Positions 10,013 through 20,439 are shown, counted from the stretch's first letter. The stretch: DNA of 64,000 bases from Croceicoccus marinus (GCF_001661675.2 NZ_CP019603.1:1-64000), one strand, 5' to 3'. Notes: generated by a model not told the origin, from the sequence alone. Made by a program: numbers and translations.

Positions 10013-11538
10013 GCCAGCCCCGGCAGATCGATTCCGGCCGCAGTGGCGAGATCGCCCGAGATCACGAGCGCACTCGCCTGCTTCATGTCAGGGTGAAAAT
10101 AGCGGTCATCCGTCAAGGTCGGCACATGCTGGCGAATAAGGGCGCGTGCAGCCTCAAGCGGATTACTGGACGACAGAGGAGCGTGAAAATCCATGCCCTG
10201 CGCGGCGGCAAGCGCTTCGATCGCGATCACGCCCGCGGCATTGTCCGCCATTTCGGCCAGACGCCGCGCGCCGTGCGCCGCCATCGAGACGTGGTCTTCC
10301 TGATTGGCCGAGGTCGGAATAGAATCGACGCTGGCCGGATAGGCCCGCTGTTTGTTTTCTGAAACCAGCGCCGCCGCCGTTACCTGCGGGATCATGAAGC
10401 CGGAGTTGAGGCCGGGTTTGGGAGTCAGGAACGCGGGCAGCCCGGAAAGCGCCGGATCGACCAGCATGGCGATTCGCCGTTCGGACAGCGAGCCGATCTC
10501 GCAGATCGCCATCGCCAGCATGTCGGCGGCAAAGGCAACCGGCTCTGCGTGGAAATTGCCGCCCGACAGGGCTTCGTCCGTATCGGCAAAGATCAGCGGA
10601 TTGTCGGAAACGCCATTGGCCTCGATCGCCAGCGTGGTCGCGGCCTGTCGCATCATGTCAAGCACGGCGCCCATCACCTGCGGCTGACAGCGCAGGCAAT
10701 AGGGGTCCTGCACCCGCTCGTCGCCTTTCAGATGGCTGGCGCGGATGGCGGAGCCTGCCATCAGGTCGCGCAAGGCTGCTGCCGTCTCGATCTGGCCTGC
10801 ATGGCCGCGTAATTCATGGATGCGCGCATCAAACGGAGTGTCGGATCCCTTGGCCGCTTCGGTCGAAAGTGCGCCTGTCACTAAGGCGCTTTTCATCAGG
10901 TTTTCAGCTTCGAACAATCCGGCCAGCGCATTGGCACAGGAAAACTGTGTGCCGTTCAGCAGCGCCAGCCCTTCCTTCGGTCCAAGCGTCAGCGGCGCCA
11001 GTCCGGCTCGCGACAGGGCATCGGCAGCCGGCATGGGCGAGCCTTCGTAAACAATCTCCCCTTCACCGATCATCGTGGCGGCGAGATGCGATAGCGGAGC
11101 CAGATCCCCACTTGCACCGACAGACCCTTGGCACGGCACAACGGGCGTAAGGCCATGTTCGAGCATCGCGCCCAACAATTCCAGCGTCTCGGGCCGGATG
11201 CCGGAGGCGCCGCGCGCAAGGCTGACGAGCTTCAGCGCCATCATTAATCGGACGACCGACTTCGGCGAAGGCTCGCCCACGCCTGCGGCATGGCTCAGCA
11301 CGATATTACGCTGGAGCGTGGCGAGATCCGTGTCGTCAATCCTCACGCTCGCCAGCTTACCGAATCCCGTGTTGATGCCATAGACGGGCTCGCCATGCGC
11401 AAGGATGCGCTCTACCGCAGCCGCGCTTTCGCACACCGCATCCATGCAGGCCGGATCAAGCGACGGCCAGGCACTACGATAGATCGCACGCCATTGCGTT
11501 AGCGACACCGCACCGGGCTGGAGGATCAGATCGCTCAT
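10009..11538 (-). CDS. hutH: Histidine ammonia-lyase (histidase)
   Basis: HutH removes ammonia from histidine to give urocanate, the first step of the pathway. [16 protein letters not shown] contains the Ala-Ser-Gly triad that cyclises to the MIO electrophile. [13 protein letters not shown] and [14 protein letters not shown] are conserved lyase blocks. An ATG at 11538 (MSDLILQPG) gives 509 residues, the family's usual size. Upstream in-frame codons back to 11631 overlap hutI and look non-native. It overlaps hutI by four bases and hutG by four bases. Confidence 0.97.
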   Translation of the reverse strand: MSDLILQPGAVSLTQWRAIYRSAWPSLDPACMDAVCESAAAVERILAHGEPVYGINTGFGKLASVRIDDTDLATLQRNIVLSHAAGVGEPSPKSVVRLMMALKLVSLARGASGIRPETLELLGAMLEHGLTPVVPCQGSVGASGDLAPLSHLAATMIGEGEIVYEGSPMPAADALSRAGLAPLTLGPKEGLALLNGTQFSCANALAGLFEAENLMKSALVTGALSTEAAKGSDTPFDARIHELRGHAGQIETAAALRDLMAGSAIRASHLKGDERVQDPYCLRCQPQVMGAVLDMMRQAATTLAIEANGVSDNPLIFADTDEALSGGNFHAEPVAFAADMLAMAICEIGSLSERRIAMLVDPALSGLPAFLTPKPGLNSGFMIPQVTAAALVSENKQRAYPASVDSIPTSANQEDHVSMAAHGARRLAEMADNAAGVIAIEALAAAQGMDFHAPLSSSNPLEAARALIRQHVPTLTDDRYFHPDMKQASALVISGDLATAAGIDLPGLA

Positions 11539-12737
11539 TGCCCCCTCCACACGCGGTCGTGGAGCGGATTGAAACCCATCCGGTGCACAAGTTCGGCCGG
11601 ATCGCCCACGTTCCAGATCGCGAGATCGCATTGGCGGCCAACCGCCAGCTCGCCCGTCCGGTCACAAAGGCCAAGCGCACGCGCCGCGTTATGGGTCACG
11701 CCCGCAAGGCATTCATCGACGGTCAGGCCGAAGAGCACCGATCCCATATTCATTGTTAGCAGAAGCGATGTCAGCGGCGAGGTGCCGGGATTGCAGTCAG
11801 TCGCCAGCGCCATGGGCACGCCGGCTTCACGCAGCAACGCCACGGGCGGCTTGCGCGTCTCGCGCATGAAATAGAATGCCCCGGGCAGGAGCGTCGCGAC
11901 GGTTCCGGACCTCGCCATAGCCGCGACACCAACCTCATCCAGATATTCGAGGTGGTCGGCCGACAATGCGCCGTACCGGGCTGCAAGCGCGGCCCCGTGC
12001 TGATCGGACAATTGCTCGGCGTGAAGCTTGATCGGCAAACCGTGCGCCTCGGCCGCCGCGAGGACCCGTTCAGTCTGCGCGGTGGTGAAACCAATGTTTT
12101 CGCAGAATGCATCGACCGCATCGGCCAATCCTGCCTCCGCCACCGCAGGGATCATTTCATCAACAACAAGATCGATGTAGTCATCGGCGCGCCTCGCGAA
12201 TTCGGGCGGAAGCGCATGAGCACCGAGAAACGTCGTGCAGATCGTCACCGGCCGTTCATTCCCAAGGCGCCGGGCGGCGCGCAGCATTCGCATTTCGGTA
12301 TTGAGATCGAGGCCGTAGCCCGATTTCACTTCCACCGTCGTCGCGCCCTCGGCAATCAGCGTATCAAGCCGCGGAAGTGCGGCTGCTACCAGTTCATCCT
12401 CGCTGGCGGCGCGGGTTGACTGCATGGTCGACTTAATGCCGCCACCCGCTTGCGAGATTTCCTCGTAGGACGCGCCGGTGCGGCGCATCTCGTGCTCCGC
12501 CGAGCGATTGCCCGCGAAAACGAGATGGGTGTGACAATCAATGAGCCCCGGCGTGATCAGTCGGCCTTCGCAATCGACCGTACGGGCAGCTTCAAGAGCA
12601 GGTGCGTCGGCCGCAGGACCGGCATAAATGATATGCCCGTCCATGGCCGCGACCAGTCCGCGATCGACGATACGAAGCCGACCATTCTCGATCGTGGCGA
12701 GCTTTGCCCGGGTCCATATCGTTTCGCATTGCAACAT
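11535..12737 (-). CDS. hutI: Imidazolonepropionase
   Basis: HutI opens imidazolonepropionate to N-formimidoylglutamate, the third step. [17 protein letters not shown] holds the HxH metal ligands; [16 protein letters not shown] and [12 protein letters not shown] carry the later His and Asp ligands of the amidohydrolase fold. I chose ATG 12737 (MLQCETIW) because AGGAG lies nine bases upstream; an ATG at 12746 would sit directly on that SD. Length 400 residues. It is the first gene of the minus-strand hut operon, divergent from hutF. Confidence 0.95.
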   Translation of the reverse strand: MLQCETIWTRAKLATIENGRLRIVDRGLVAAMDGHIIYAGPAADAPALEAARTVDCEGRLITPGLIDCHTHLVFAGNRSAEHEMRRTGASYEEISQAGGGIKSTMQSTRAASEDELVAAALPRLDTLIAEGATTVEVKSGYGLDLNTEMRMLRAARRLGNERPVTICTTFLGAHALPPEFARRADDYIDLVVDEMIPAVAEAGLADAVDAFCENIGFTTAQTERVLAAAEAHGLPIKLHAEQLSDQHGAALAARYGALSADHLEYLDEVGVAAMARSGTVATLLPGAFYFMRETRKPPVALLREAGVPMALATDCNPGTSPLTSLLLTMNMGSVLFGLTVDECLAGVTHNAARALGLCDRTGELAVGRQCDLAIWNVGDPAELVHRMGFNPLHDRVWRGQ

Positions 12738-12783
12738 TGGTAGCATCTCCTCACGATTCCCGTGTTGCATAGCGTCGATTTAA

Positions 12784-12793
12784 TGTATAGACA
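12784..12793. promoter_or_regulatory. Probable HutC operator in the hutI-hutF divergent promoter
   Basis: TGTATAGACA differs in one base from the palindrome TGTATATACA, the known type of site bound by GntR/UTRA HutC repressors. It lies 46 bp before the hutI start and 34 bp before the hutF start, so one bound dimer could block both promoters. Confidence 0.62.
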
Positions 12794-12827
12794 AAAATGA
12801 CTTCATTTCATACGGTGAGGCAGGGAT

Positions 12828-14192
12828 ATGGTCCAACGACAAACACTGCATTTTGCCAGGGCCCTTCTTCCGGAGGGATGGCAAAACGAAGTCAGCGTCA
12901 GGATCACCGATGGCCTGATCACTTCCGTAGAAAGTGATTGTCCGGCGACTGAAGGCGTGGAGCAATATGCCATAGCCATCCCCGGAATGCCGAATCTGCA
13001 TAGTCATGCCTTCCAGCGGGCGATGGCGGGCTTGGCAGAGCATGGCGGAGGCAACAGTGACAACTTCTGGAGCTGGCGCGAGTTGATGTATCGGCTTGCA
13101 GCAAAGATCGGGCCAGATGAACTGCGGATCATTGCCGCGATGGCGCAGATCGAAATGTTGGAATCAGGTTTCACCCGGGTGGCTGAATTCCATTACGTGC
13201 ACCACACTGCCAATGGTGCAAGATTCAGCGATATTGCCGAAATGTCGAAAGCGATTTTCGCGGCCGCTGGCGAGACCGGCATTGGCATCACCCATTTGCC
13301 TGTGTTCTATGCGCACTCCGGTTTTGGAGGCATGCCACCGGCCGATGGACAGCGCCGCTTCACCAGCGACATCGACTTGTTCGCACGGCTATTAGAAAGT
13401 TGTAGGGCCGCGGCGAAAGCTTTGCCCGATGCAACTGTCGGCGTCGCACCCCACTCGTTGCGAGCAGTCACTCCTGCTGAAATCTGCTTGCTGCAGGAAT
13501 TGGCCGGCGAGGCACCGATCCATATCCACATTGCCGAGCAAGTCCGCGAGGTTGAGGACTGTCAGGCAGCATTGGGTAGCACTCCGGTTCAATGGCTTTT
13601 GGATAATGCCAACGTGTCAGGGCAATGGTGCCTAGTCCATGCTACCCACGTCACAGAAGCCGAAGTGACGGGCGTGGCCCAGTCAGAAGCGGTCGTTGGG
13701 CTGTGCCCAATAACCGAAGCCAATCTGGGAGATGGAATCTTCCCCGCAAAGGACTTCGTCGAGGCTGGTGGTCGTTTCGGTATTGGCTCCGATTCGAATG
13801 TACGAATTGACATGCCCGAGGAATTGCGATTGCTGGAATATGGCCAGCGCCTTACCCATCGGTCCCGCAATGTATTGATTTCACAAGATTGTGCATCGAC
13901 CGGCAGATTTCTCTTCCGATCCGCCGTAACGGGCGGCGCACAGGCCGTGGGCGTGGACGCAGGCCTGCGCCCAGGTGCGCCAGCCGACTTCGTCGCGTTG
14001 GATGCCGATGCGCTGCACCTTGGCCGGAATGAATTGGACAGTTCGCTGGACCAGCTGATTTTCGCCGTAGGCACCCGTGCGATCGACCGCGTATGGCGTC
14101 GCGGGCAATGCGTGGTTATTGGAGGGCAGCATGTTCAGCGCGAGCAGATTGAGGGGGAATACCGCAAGATGCTAACGGGATTGATGGCATGA
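12828..14192 (+). CDS. hutF: Formimidoylglutamate deiminase
   Basis: HutF deiminates N-formimidoylglutamate to N-formylglutamate, the substrate of HutG. It has 454 residues, normal for the family. PGMPNLHSHAFQRAMAG carries the HxH metal site; VGVAPHSLRAVTP, IHIHIAEQ, LVHATHV and GIGSDSNVRIDMPEELRLLE are further active-site segments. GTG/ATG choice: ATG 12828 follows GGCAGGGAT. The stop overlaps the hutC start by four bases, so repressor and enzyme are translated together. It diverges from hutI. Confidence 0.95.
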   Translation: MVQRQTLHFARALLPEGWQNEVSVRITDGLITSVESDCPATEGVEQYAIAIPGMPNLHSHAFQRAMAGLAEHGGGNSDNFWSWRELMYRLAAKIGPDELRIIAAMAQIEMLESGFTRVAEFHYVHHTANGARFSDIAEMSKAIFAAAGETGIGITHLPVFYAHSGFGGMPPADGQRRFTSDIDLFARLLESCRAAAKALPDATVGVAPHSLRAVTPAEICLLQELAGEAPIHIHIAEQVREVEDCQAALGSTPVQWLLDNANVSGQWCLVHATHVTEAEVTGVAQSEAVVGLCPITEANLGDGIFPAKDFVEAGGRFGIGSDSNVRIDMPEELRLLEYGQRLTHRSRNVLISQDCASTGRFLFRSAVTGGAQAVGVDAGLRPGAPADFVALDADALHLGRNELDSSLDQLIFAVGTRAIDRVWRRGQCVVIGGQHVQREQIEGEYRKMLTGLMA

Positions 14193-14884
14193 CGGCGCTG
14201 CATGAGCGCATTCGCACCGATATTGAGAAGAAGATCTTGGGCGGTGAGTTGAAGCCCGGCGATCGGCTTCCGATCGAACATGATCTGATGGCTGAATATG
14301 GCTGTTCCCGGATGACGGTGAACAAGGCAATCTCAGCTCTGGCAGCCGCTGGACTGGTGCAGCGAAAGCGAAAGGCGGGCACGTTTGTGGCGACGCCACA
14401 GGCCCATGCCATGGTTCTCGACATTCCCGATCTCGCCGACGAAGTGCGCGGACGCGGTCAGGCCTATCGCTATCGCCTGCTTCACCGCGAGGTCTGCAAT
14501 GCAGCCAAGGTCGACGCTTCACTCGAAATCGAAGGCGACGTGCTTTGGACTGTTGGAGTGCATATGGCCGATGGCAAACCATTCGCCCACGAAAGTCGCG
14601 CCGTGAGCCTGTCTGCAGTGCCCGATATTGACGAGGCTGTCTTCGATCCAGAGGGGCCCGGCACTTGGTTGCTACGGCATGTCCCGTGGACGGAAGCCGA
14701 AACGCGCATTTCTGCAAGTGGCGCTATGGACGGCGAGGCGCAGGCGCTTCGCGTTCCGGAACAGACGCCCTGCCTCACCGTAACCCGGCGAACCTGGCGA
14801 GCAGACGAACATGTCACCGCAGTGAGGCAACTCTTCCTCGGCGGTTCGTACAGTCTTGTTGCTCATTTTGGCGCATCGCAGTAA
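14189..14884 (+). CDS. hutC: Histidine utilisation repressor, GntR family with UTRA domain
   Basis: HutC represses hut genes until urocanate binds. Residues about 5-70 form the GntR winged helix, with EHDLMAEYGCSRMTVNKAIS and a wing ending AGTFVATPQ. Residues about 90-228 are the UTRA ligand domain, ending in RQLFLGGSYSLVAHFG. Length 231. It is coupled to hutF by an ATGA overlap. Sites of the HutC type occur before hutI/hutF and before the TonB receptor downstream, so autoregulation and control of that receptor are both likely. Confidence 0.93.
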   Translation: MTALHERIRTDIEKKILGGELKPGDRLPIEHDLMAEYGCSRMTVNKAISALAAAGLVQRKRKAGTFVATPQAHAMVLDIPDLADEVRGRGQAYRYRLLHREVCNAAKVDASLEIEGDVLWTVGVHMADGKPFAHESRAVSLSAVPDIDEAVFDPEGPGTWLLRHVPWTEAETRISASGAMDGEAQALRVPEQTPCLTVTRRTWRADEHVTAVRQLFLGGSYSLVAHFGASQ

Positions 14885-14985
14885 TAATATTACGCAAGCG
14901 CAATTTTAAAGCATTGCGATACATTCTAGACGACTGGATTATGCGTTCGCGCGCCTTGGAAAACAACAATTTGGCGGAAAATTCA

Positions 14986-14995
14986 TGTATATACA
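14986..14995. promoter_or_regulatory. Perfect HutC-type operator upstream of the TonB receptor
   Basis: TGTATATACA is a perfect 10-bp palindrome and matches the classic HutC site. It lies 73 bp before the receptor's ATG and about 100 bp after the hutC stop. The surrounding bases are AT-rich compared with the neighbouring genes, as for a promoter. Confidence 0.68.
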
Positions 14996-15067
14996 ACAAA
15001 ATGGTTGACCGCTTGCCATGTGACTGTTTCTTTACGGCCCGGGTATCAGGCCAAGGGAGGCTCACAC

Positions 15068-17758
15068 ATGAATTTCAGAACTATCCTGCTCACCGGTAGC
15101 GCGCTTGCAGTGGCGGTTGTTGCACCTGCTCAGGCGCAGGATGGCAGCTCTGAAACAGACAGCCCTGCGGCTGAAGATACTGGTCAGATCGTCGTTACCG
15201 GTTCCCGCATCCGCCGGGCCGACATTGAAGGTGTCGGCCCCACCACCGTCGTCTCGGCCGAGGAAATCGAGAACACGGGCATCGTCAATGTGGAAACCCT
15301 GCTGCAGCGCCTTCCGGCAAACGCCGGTTTTGCGGGCAACCAGACATCCGCCTACTGGACCAGCAACGGTTGGGGCACCTCGCAGGTCAATCTTCGCGGC
15401 CTTGGCATCAAGCGCACGCTGGTTCTGCTGAACGGACGCCGCCTTGTCGCCGGTGGCACCGGGGCAAATTCATCCCCCGATCTCAACATGATCCCGGTCA
15501 ACATGCTCGCCCGTATCGAAGTGCTGAAGGATGGCGCGTCGGCCGTTTACGGCGCGGATGCGATGGCCGGCGTGGTCAATCTCATTACCCGCACCGATTA
15601 TGAAGGCATCAGCGTCGGCGGTCGCTATGGCATCAACGAGGAGGGCGATGGCGGCGATCTGACGCTCGATTTCCTTGGCGGGTGGCGCGCCGATGACGGC
15701 GGCATCATGATCGCGGCCAGCTATCAGAAGACCGACCCCGTCAACATGGCCAGCCGTGCGCCGTGCTCGCTGGCAGAGGTGACGCCTGGGCAGCTTTCGT
15801 GCGTCAACAGCGCCTCCACGATTGGTGGGCGCGCCGTCCTGCCTAATGGCCAGCAGATCAATTTCAACCAGGATCCCGACGGGGACGGCGACTTCTACGA
15901 ACCCTACGATCCGGCGAAGCACAATTTCAATTCGGCCTACACGCTCAATGCCGTGAACCCGATCGAACGCTACAGCATCGGCGTGTTCGGAGACTGGGCG
16001 CTGGGCGACAGCATTGAGGCTTTCGGCGAATTCCTCTACACCAAGCGTGAAACCGACCAGATCGCAACGCCCGGTACACTTCGCAATCTGGCGATCCCGG
16101 CCAGCTTCCCAAGCAATCCGACGGGCGAGGACATCGTCCTGATCCAGCGCCGCCTTGCCGAAGCGGGGCCGCGCCAGTTCTTTCAGAACACCGAGACCTG
16201 GCAGGGCACGGGCGGTTTGCGCGGCGAAATCTCGAATGGCTGGAACTGGGAAGTGTCCGCCACCTGGGGCCGCAACACGGGCACAGACGGGCAAACCAAT
16301 GTCGCCAATCTTGAGAATGTCAGAGATTCTATTGATCCCGCAATTTGTGGCACCGGCGGCGTTCCTTGCGCCGACTTCCTCGGTTACGGCGACCTGAACC
16401 CCGATGTGCTCGACTATATATTGACGACTCTTCGCGACACCGGAGGCAATGAACTCGTCTCTTTCAACGCAGACCTAACAGGCGAAATCGCCCAGTTGCC
16501 GGCTGGTCCTCTCGCCTTTGCGACCGGTGCCAACTATCGCGAGGAAAAGGGCTGGCGCGACCCTGATCCGCTGACAGTCGCAGGCATCGCGAACACCAAC
16601 CAACAGGATCCCATCTCGGGCACCTCAAAGGTCAAAGAAGCCTATCTCGAGCTTTCGCTTCCAATCTTCGCCGACGCTCCTTTTGCTGAGGCTCTGACGC
16701 TGGATGGTGCCGTCCGCGTTTCGGATTACGACCTGTTTGGCACTGACTGGAACTACAAGCTCGGCGCTGACTGGGAAATCACCCGCGGTTTCCGCATGCG
16801 CGCCACCTATGGCACTGGCTTCCGCATTCCAAATGTCCCCGAACTGTTCGGCGGCGTTTCTGAAGGCAATCTGACCACCACCGATCCGTGTAGCGGCTAT
16901 AGCACCAGCGGCAATGCCACATTGATCGCCAATTGCCAGGCTTCGGGTGTTCCGACCGGCTATACCCAGCTCGGCAATACGATCCTCACCACCCGTGGCG
17001 GCAATCCCGATCTTCAGCCGGAGAGCTCGACGACCTGGACGCTTGGCGCCGTCTTCGAACCGCGCGGCACTGTCCCCGGCCTGACGCTGACGGCCGACTG
17101 GTTTGACATCGACATCAAGGATGCCATCCGCGCCATTCCGGGGTCGACCAAGCTAGCGGTCTGCTACGCCAGCGAAAACCTGAGCAGCGAATTCTGCGAC
17201 GATTTCACCCGTAGTCCGCTGACCGGAGAAGTGACCTATCTTTCGGCCCAGCCCATCAATACCGGCCGCGAGAAGATGAGCGGCCTCGATCTCGGCATGA
17301 TCTATGACCGGGCGATCGGATCATTCGAGGTGTCGCTGAACCTGAATGTCACTTGGCTCAACGAATATACCGTATATCCGTTCGAAGGCGGAGAACCGAT
17401 CCAGTTCGATGGCTTTATCGGTGGGGGCAACGGGGGTTACCCCGAATGGCGCGGCTACGGCGTATTGACTGTGGCGAATGGGCCGGTTTCTGGCACCTGG
17501 TCAACCCAATGGATCGGTTCGGCAACCGACTTCAACGCTGCGCCCGGCGATATCGGCTACAGCACGCCGGACGTGTTTTATCACAACGCTCAGCTGGCAT
17601 TTGCGGTAAACGATGCGACCAGCTTCCGACTGGGTGTAGACAACGTCTTTGACCGCAGCGCTCCTTATATCCAAAGCTTTACCGACGCGAATACCGACAC
17701 GATGACCTACGACCTGATGGGTCGCCGGTTCTATGTCGGCGTCCGCACCGGTTTCTGA
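15068..17758 (+). CDS. TonB-dependent outer-membrane receptor, putative member of the hut regulon
   Basis: An outer-membrane active transporter. MNFRTILLTGSALAVAVVAP is a signal peptide cut after AQAQ. The plug domain starts with IVVTGSRIRRADIEG and includes RGLGIKRTLVLLNGRRLVAG and VLKDGASAVYGADAMAGVVN. The barrel runs to the C-terminal aromatic residue (YVGVRTGF). ATG 15068 follows AAGGGAGG; 896 residues. The plug and barrel resemble the large receptors of sphingomonads that take up organic substrates rather than classic siderophores. The HutC-type site upstream and the hut genes beside it suggest histidine, urocanate or a metal-histidine complex as cargo. The cargo is inferred only. Confidence 0.9.
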   Translation: MNFRTILLTGSALAVAVVAPAQAQDGSSETDSPAAEDTGQIVVTGSRIRRADIEGVGPTTVVSAEEIENTGIVNVETLLQRLPANAGFAGNQTSAYWTSNGWGTSQVNLRGLGIKRTLVLLNGRRLVAGGTGANSSPDLNMIPVNMLARIEVLKDGASAVYGADAMAGVVNLITRTDYEGISVGGRYGINEEGDGGDLTLDFLGGWRADDGGIMIAASYQKTDPVNMASRAPCSLAEVTPGQLSCVNSASTIGGRAVLPNGQQINFNQDPDGDGDFYEPYDPAKHNFNSAYTLNAVNPIERYSIGVFGDWALGDSIEAFGEFLYTKRETDQIATPGTLRNLAIPASFPSNPTGEDIVLIQRRLAEAGPRQFFQNTETWQGTGGLRGEISNGWNWEVSATWGRNTGTDGQTNVANLENVRDSIDPAICGTGGVPCADFLGYGDLNPDVLDYILTTLRDTGGNELVSFNADLTGEIAQLPAGPLAFATGANYREEKGWRDPDPLTVAGIANTNQQDPISGTSKVKEAYLELSLPIFADAPFAEALTLDGAVRVSDYDLFGTDWNYKLGADWEITRGFRMRATYGTGFRIPNVPELFGGVSEGNLTTTDPCSGYSTSGNATLIANCQASGVPTGYTQLGNTILTTRGGNPDLQPESSTTWTLGAVFEPRGTVPGLTLTADWFDIDIKDAIRAIPGSTKLAVCYASENLSSEFCDDFTRSPLTGEVTYLSAQPINTGREKMSGLDLGMIYDRAIGSFEVSLNLNVTWLNEYTVYPFEGGEPIQFDGFIGGGNGGYPEWRGYGVLTVANGPVSGTWSTQWIGSATDFNAAPGDIGYSTPDVFYHNAQLAFAVNDATSFRLGVDNVFDRSAPYIQSFTDANTDTMTYDLMGRRFYVGVRTGF

Positions 17759-17772
17759 ACGGTAGGAACTAG

Positions 17773-18483
17773 ATGAAGATACGTTGGCCTTCATTTGTCC
17801 GGCGCCTGCACAAATGGCTGGCGCTGGTCATCGGGCTACAGGTCGTGCTGTGGACGGCAACCGGTTTCTATATGGTTGTCGTCCACATCGAACGGATCCA
17901 TGGCGACCATCTCGTCAAGCCGGTCGAGCGCCCTGTTTTTGATATGGGAAGTGCGATCGCACCTGCCACACTCCTTGAGACTGTGCCGAATGCGACCGAC
18001 ATCCGAAGTTCGTTTCTCCTTGGCCGGCCAGTCTGGCGCGTGACGGGTTCTGGCGGTGTGCAGCTTTTCGATGCCACCACCGGCGAGCCGATCCAGCCCG
18101 TCAGCGCCGAACAGGCGGAAGCGATTGCGCAAAGCCGCTATACGTCGGACGAAGCCGTCAGCTCTGTCCGCCTGCTGACCGAATCCCCAATGGAGATGCA
18201 GGGGCGTAAACCTCCGTACTGGCAAGTCACCTTTGATCGCTGGGACAGCCCTACCTTCTACATCTCCCCTGAGACAGGCGAACTGGTTTCGCGCCGCCAT
18301 TCGCTCTGGCGCATCTTCGACTTCGCCTGGATGCTGCACATTATGGACTATGACGAACGCAGCGATGTGAACAATCTGCTGCTGCGAACCAGCACCTGGC
18401 TTGCCGTGGCGATGGCGCTCAGCGGGGCATGGCTACTGGTTTGGGCATTCCCGCGCCGACGCAAGAAGAAGAAAAAAGCATGA
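17773..18483 (+). CDS. PepSY-domain membrane protein (first of a pair)
   Basis: A 236-residue inner-membrane protein. Its first transmembrane helix is at residues about 14-36 (WLALVIGLQVVLWTATGFYM). A periplasmic PepSY-like middle has VQLFDATTGEPIQPVS and TFYISPETGELVSRR. A second helix near residue 205-225 is followed by a basic RRRKKKKKA tail. His/Trp positions in LHKWLAL and WMLHIMDY resemble PepSY-associated membrane proteins (PiuB/FecR-exchange type) that accompany TonB receptors and may reduce metal ligands. It starts 14 bp after the receptor stop. Confidence 0.8.
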   Translation: MKIRWPSFVRRLHKWLALVIGLQVVLWTATGFYMVVVHIERIHGDHLVKPVERPVFDMGSAIAPATLLETVPNATDIRSSFLLGRPVWRVTGSGGVQLFDATTGEPIQPVSAEQAEAIAQSRYTSDEAVSSVRLLTESPMEMQGRKPPYWQVTFDRWDSPTFYISPETGELVSRRHSLWRIFDFAWMLHIMDYDERSDVNNLLLRTSTWLAVAMALSGAWLLVWAFPRRRKKKKKA

Positions 18484-19217
18484 AGCGTATTCGGTTCACC
18501 CCTCTCTTCTTCCGCCGCATCCATAAATGGGTCGGCCTGATATTGGGCATCCAGTTCATCCTGTGGTCGATCAGCGGCGCGATGATGGCCATCATCGACA
18601 TGGAAGACGTACGTGCCCAGCCTCCGGTCATCGAGCACCCCATTGTCACCGGAGGACTAATTGAGCCCGATCAGATTGGCCTTGAAGATTCCATTGATAG
18701 CTTTCGGCTACATATGTCGGAAGGCCGGCCGATCTATCAATTAGCTGGTAATGGCGTGGTCCGTCTATTTGATGCCACCACCGGCGACTCTATCGTGGTC
18801 GATGAGGCGCTCGTCCGTCAGCGCGCCGCTTTGATCAATGGTGCGACGATCCGTTCGGTCAGTCTGCTCGACGCACCCAATCTCGAAGCGCGTGAGTTCG
18901 ACGGCCCGATGTGGCGCGTCGATTTCAACGATGCTGAAAATACCAGCGCCTATTTCGCTGCTGACACCGGCCACCTCCTGATAGCCCGCGGCGATGGCTG
19001 GCGTTTGTGGGACTTCTTCTGGATGCTCCACAACATGGACTACGTGAACAGAACCAGCTTCAATCATCCGCTGATCATCGCGGTGGCTTTTGGTGTCCTG
19101 TTCCTGTCCGGTACCGGATTTTACCTCTTGTTTAAATCATTCACCCGCCGCGATTTCAAATGGCTCAAGAGATCGATGTCGAAGCAATCCAAATCACCAG
19201 CACCAACCTCCGGCTAG
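18480..19217 (+). CDS. PepSY-domain membrane protein (second of a pair)
   Basis: A 245-residue paralogue of the preceding protein with the same plan: RRIHKWVGLILGIQFILWSI helix near residues 12-35, periplasmic VRLFDATTGDSIVVDEA, then WDFFWMLHNMDY and a second helix (VAFGVLFLSGTGFYLLF). ATG 18480 overlaps the previous stop by four bases, so the two are translated together and may form a heterodimer. Receptor plus two PepSY proteins looks like one transport operon. It is followed 14 bp later by an IS element, so any further gene of the operon could have been cut off. Confidence 0.8.
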   Translation: MKRIRFTPLFFRRIHKWVGLILGIQFILWSISGAMMAIIDMEDVRAQPPVIEHPIVTGGLIEPDQIGLEDSIDSFRLHMSEGRPIYQLAGNGVVRLFDATTGDSIVVDEALVRQRAALINGATIRSVSLLDAPNLEAREFDGPMWRVDFNDAENTSAYFAADTGHLLIARGDGWRLWDFFWMLHNMDYVNRTSFNHPLIIAVAFGVLFLSGTGFYLLFKSFTRRDFKWLKRSMSKQSKSPAPTSG

Positions 19218-19230
19218 TGCTCGGCACTAA

Positions 19231-20154
19231 GAGGCTGTTTGGAAAAGCGGCTGAAGGGGTTGCGCCGGGGCTAGCTGTCTGATTGTGCTTTGCACGCCTT
19301 CGGCTCCAGGCTCTGCATGTGGACCCAGCAGAGCCGAGGGCGAATGGCCCGGATTGCCAAGAAGACAAAGCGCTACCCCAGTGACCTGACCGATGAGGAA
19401 TGGGATCGCCTGGCACCGTTGATGCCCAAGCCGGGGCGCCGAGGCCGTCCCCGCGAGGTGGATTTCCGCGAGGTCGTCAGTGCGGTCCGCTATCTTGTTC
19501 GGTCGGGTTGTGACTGGCGCATGCTGCCGATCCATTTCGGGGCGTGGCAGACGGTCTACGGTTGGTTTCGCGACTTGGCGCGCAAGTTCCTGTTCCAGAC
19601 GAACCACGACATTGAGATGATGCTGGATCGTGAGCGCCAAGGGCGGGAGGCGAGTCCGAGCGCTGCGGTGATCGACAGCCAGTCGGTCAAGACGCCATCG
19701 GCAGAAACGCGCGGGTTTGATGCTGGAAAGAAGGTTGTCGGGCGCAAGCGGCACATCGCCGTCGATACCGATGGCCGGTTGCTGATGGTGAACCTCACCA
19801 CCGCAGACATTTCGGACACCGCGGGCGCCCACACCATCCTCGACGGCATCCGCAAGCGATGGCCCTAGGTAAAGCATCTCTTCGCTGATGGCGCCTATGA
19901 CCGCCTCAAGCTCATGGACAAATCCAGATATCTGGATTTCGTTATCATGGTCATCCGCCAAAGCGATCAGCAGCAAGGCTTCAAGGTGCTGCCTCGGCGA
20001 TGGGTCGTCGAGCGGACCTTTGGCTGGATGATCCGGTGGCGCCGATTGGTCCGCCTCTACGAGAAGCGCATCGACGTCTCACACGCCATGATCCTCGTCG
20101 CCTTGGGCAATCTCCTACGTCGAAACGCTCATCCCTGATTTTCCAAACGGACTC
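19231..20154 (+). mobile_element. IS5-superfamily insertion sequence with decayed transposase
   Basis: The left end GAGGCTGTTTGGAAAA (19231-19246) and the right end, read inward as GAGTCCGTTTGGAAAA (20139-20154), are inverted repeats with two mismatches. TAA flanks both sides (19228-19230 and 20155-20157), a likely target duplication. Length 924 bp. It landed between the PepSY operon and a TetR remnant. Confidence 0.85.
19344..20138 (+). pseudogene. IS5-family transposase with internal amber stop
   Basis: DDE transposase. The start MARIAKKTKRYPSDLTDEEW at 19344 is typical. AVIDSQSVKTPSAE carries the first catalytic Asp; HLFADGAYDRLKLMDK and WVVERTFGWMIRWRRL carry the second Asp and the Glu. 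A TAG at 19866-19868 (after IRKRWP, where a Trp is normal) breaks the frame, which is otherwise open in the same register to 20138. A single G-to-A change in TGG explains it. The element is probably immobile unless helped in trans. Confidence 0.85.
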
Positions 20155-20160
20155 TAAGAG

Positions 20161-20190
20161 GTTGTCCGATAAGAAGGATTATTAGACAAG
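20161..20190. repeat. 30-bp imperfect dyad, copy 1
   Basis: A sequence beginning TTGTCCGATAAGAAGGAT and ending AGACAAG, with TTGTC and GACAA as inverted ends. A second copy with 26 of 30 bases identical is at 54727-54756. This copy lies just upstream of a TetR-family remnant, so it may be a regulator operator. Confidence 0.45.
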
Positions 20191-20439
20191 TTCTACGGTG
20201 TCGCAGCTTTGGGTGACGAAGCGCGCTGCCACTCTGAGGAAAATAGGCGCCGGGTTACCATTGCGCTGAAAATCGGATTGCATGGCGCCGATGCCTGGCT
20301 ATCCGTTCGTCGAGAATAAAGTGTGACGGCGTCGACTGGCCGGAACGCTGTTTTCGCTGGCCGACGCCTTTCAAGGACCCGGTCGGCTAGCCAGCCGGAC
20401 GCCGAAGCCGATGAGAAATCATCACCGCCAACAGGGCGC

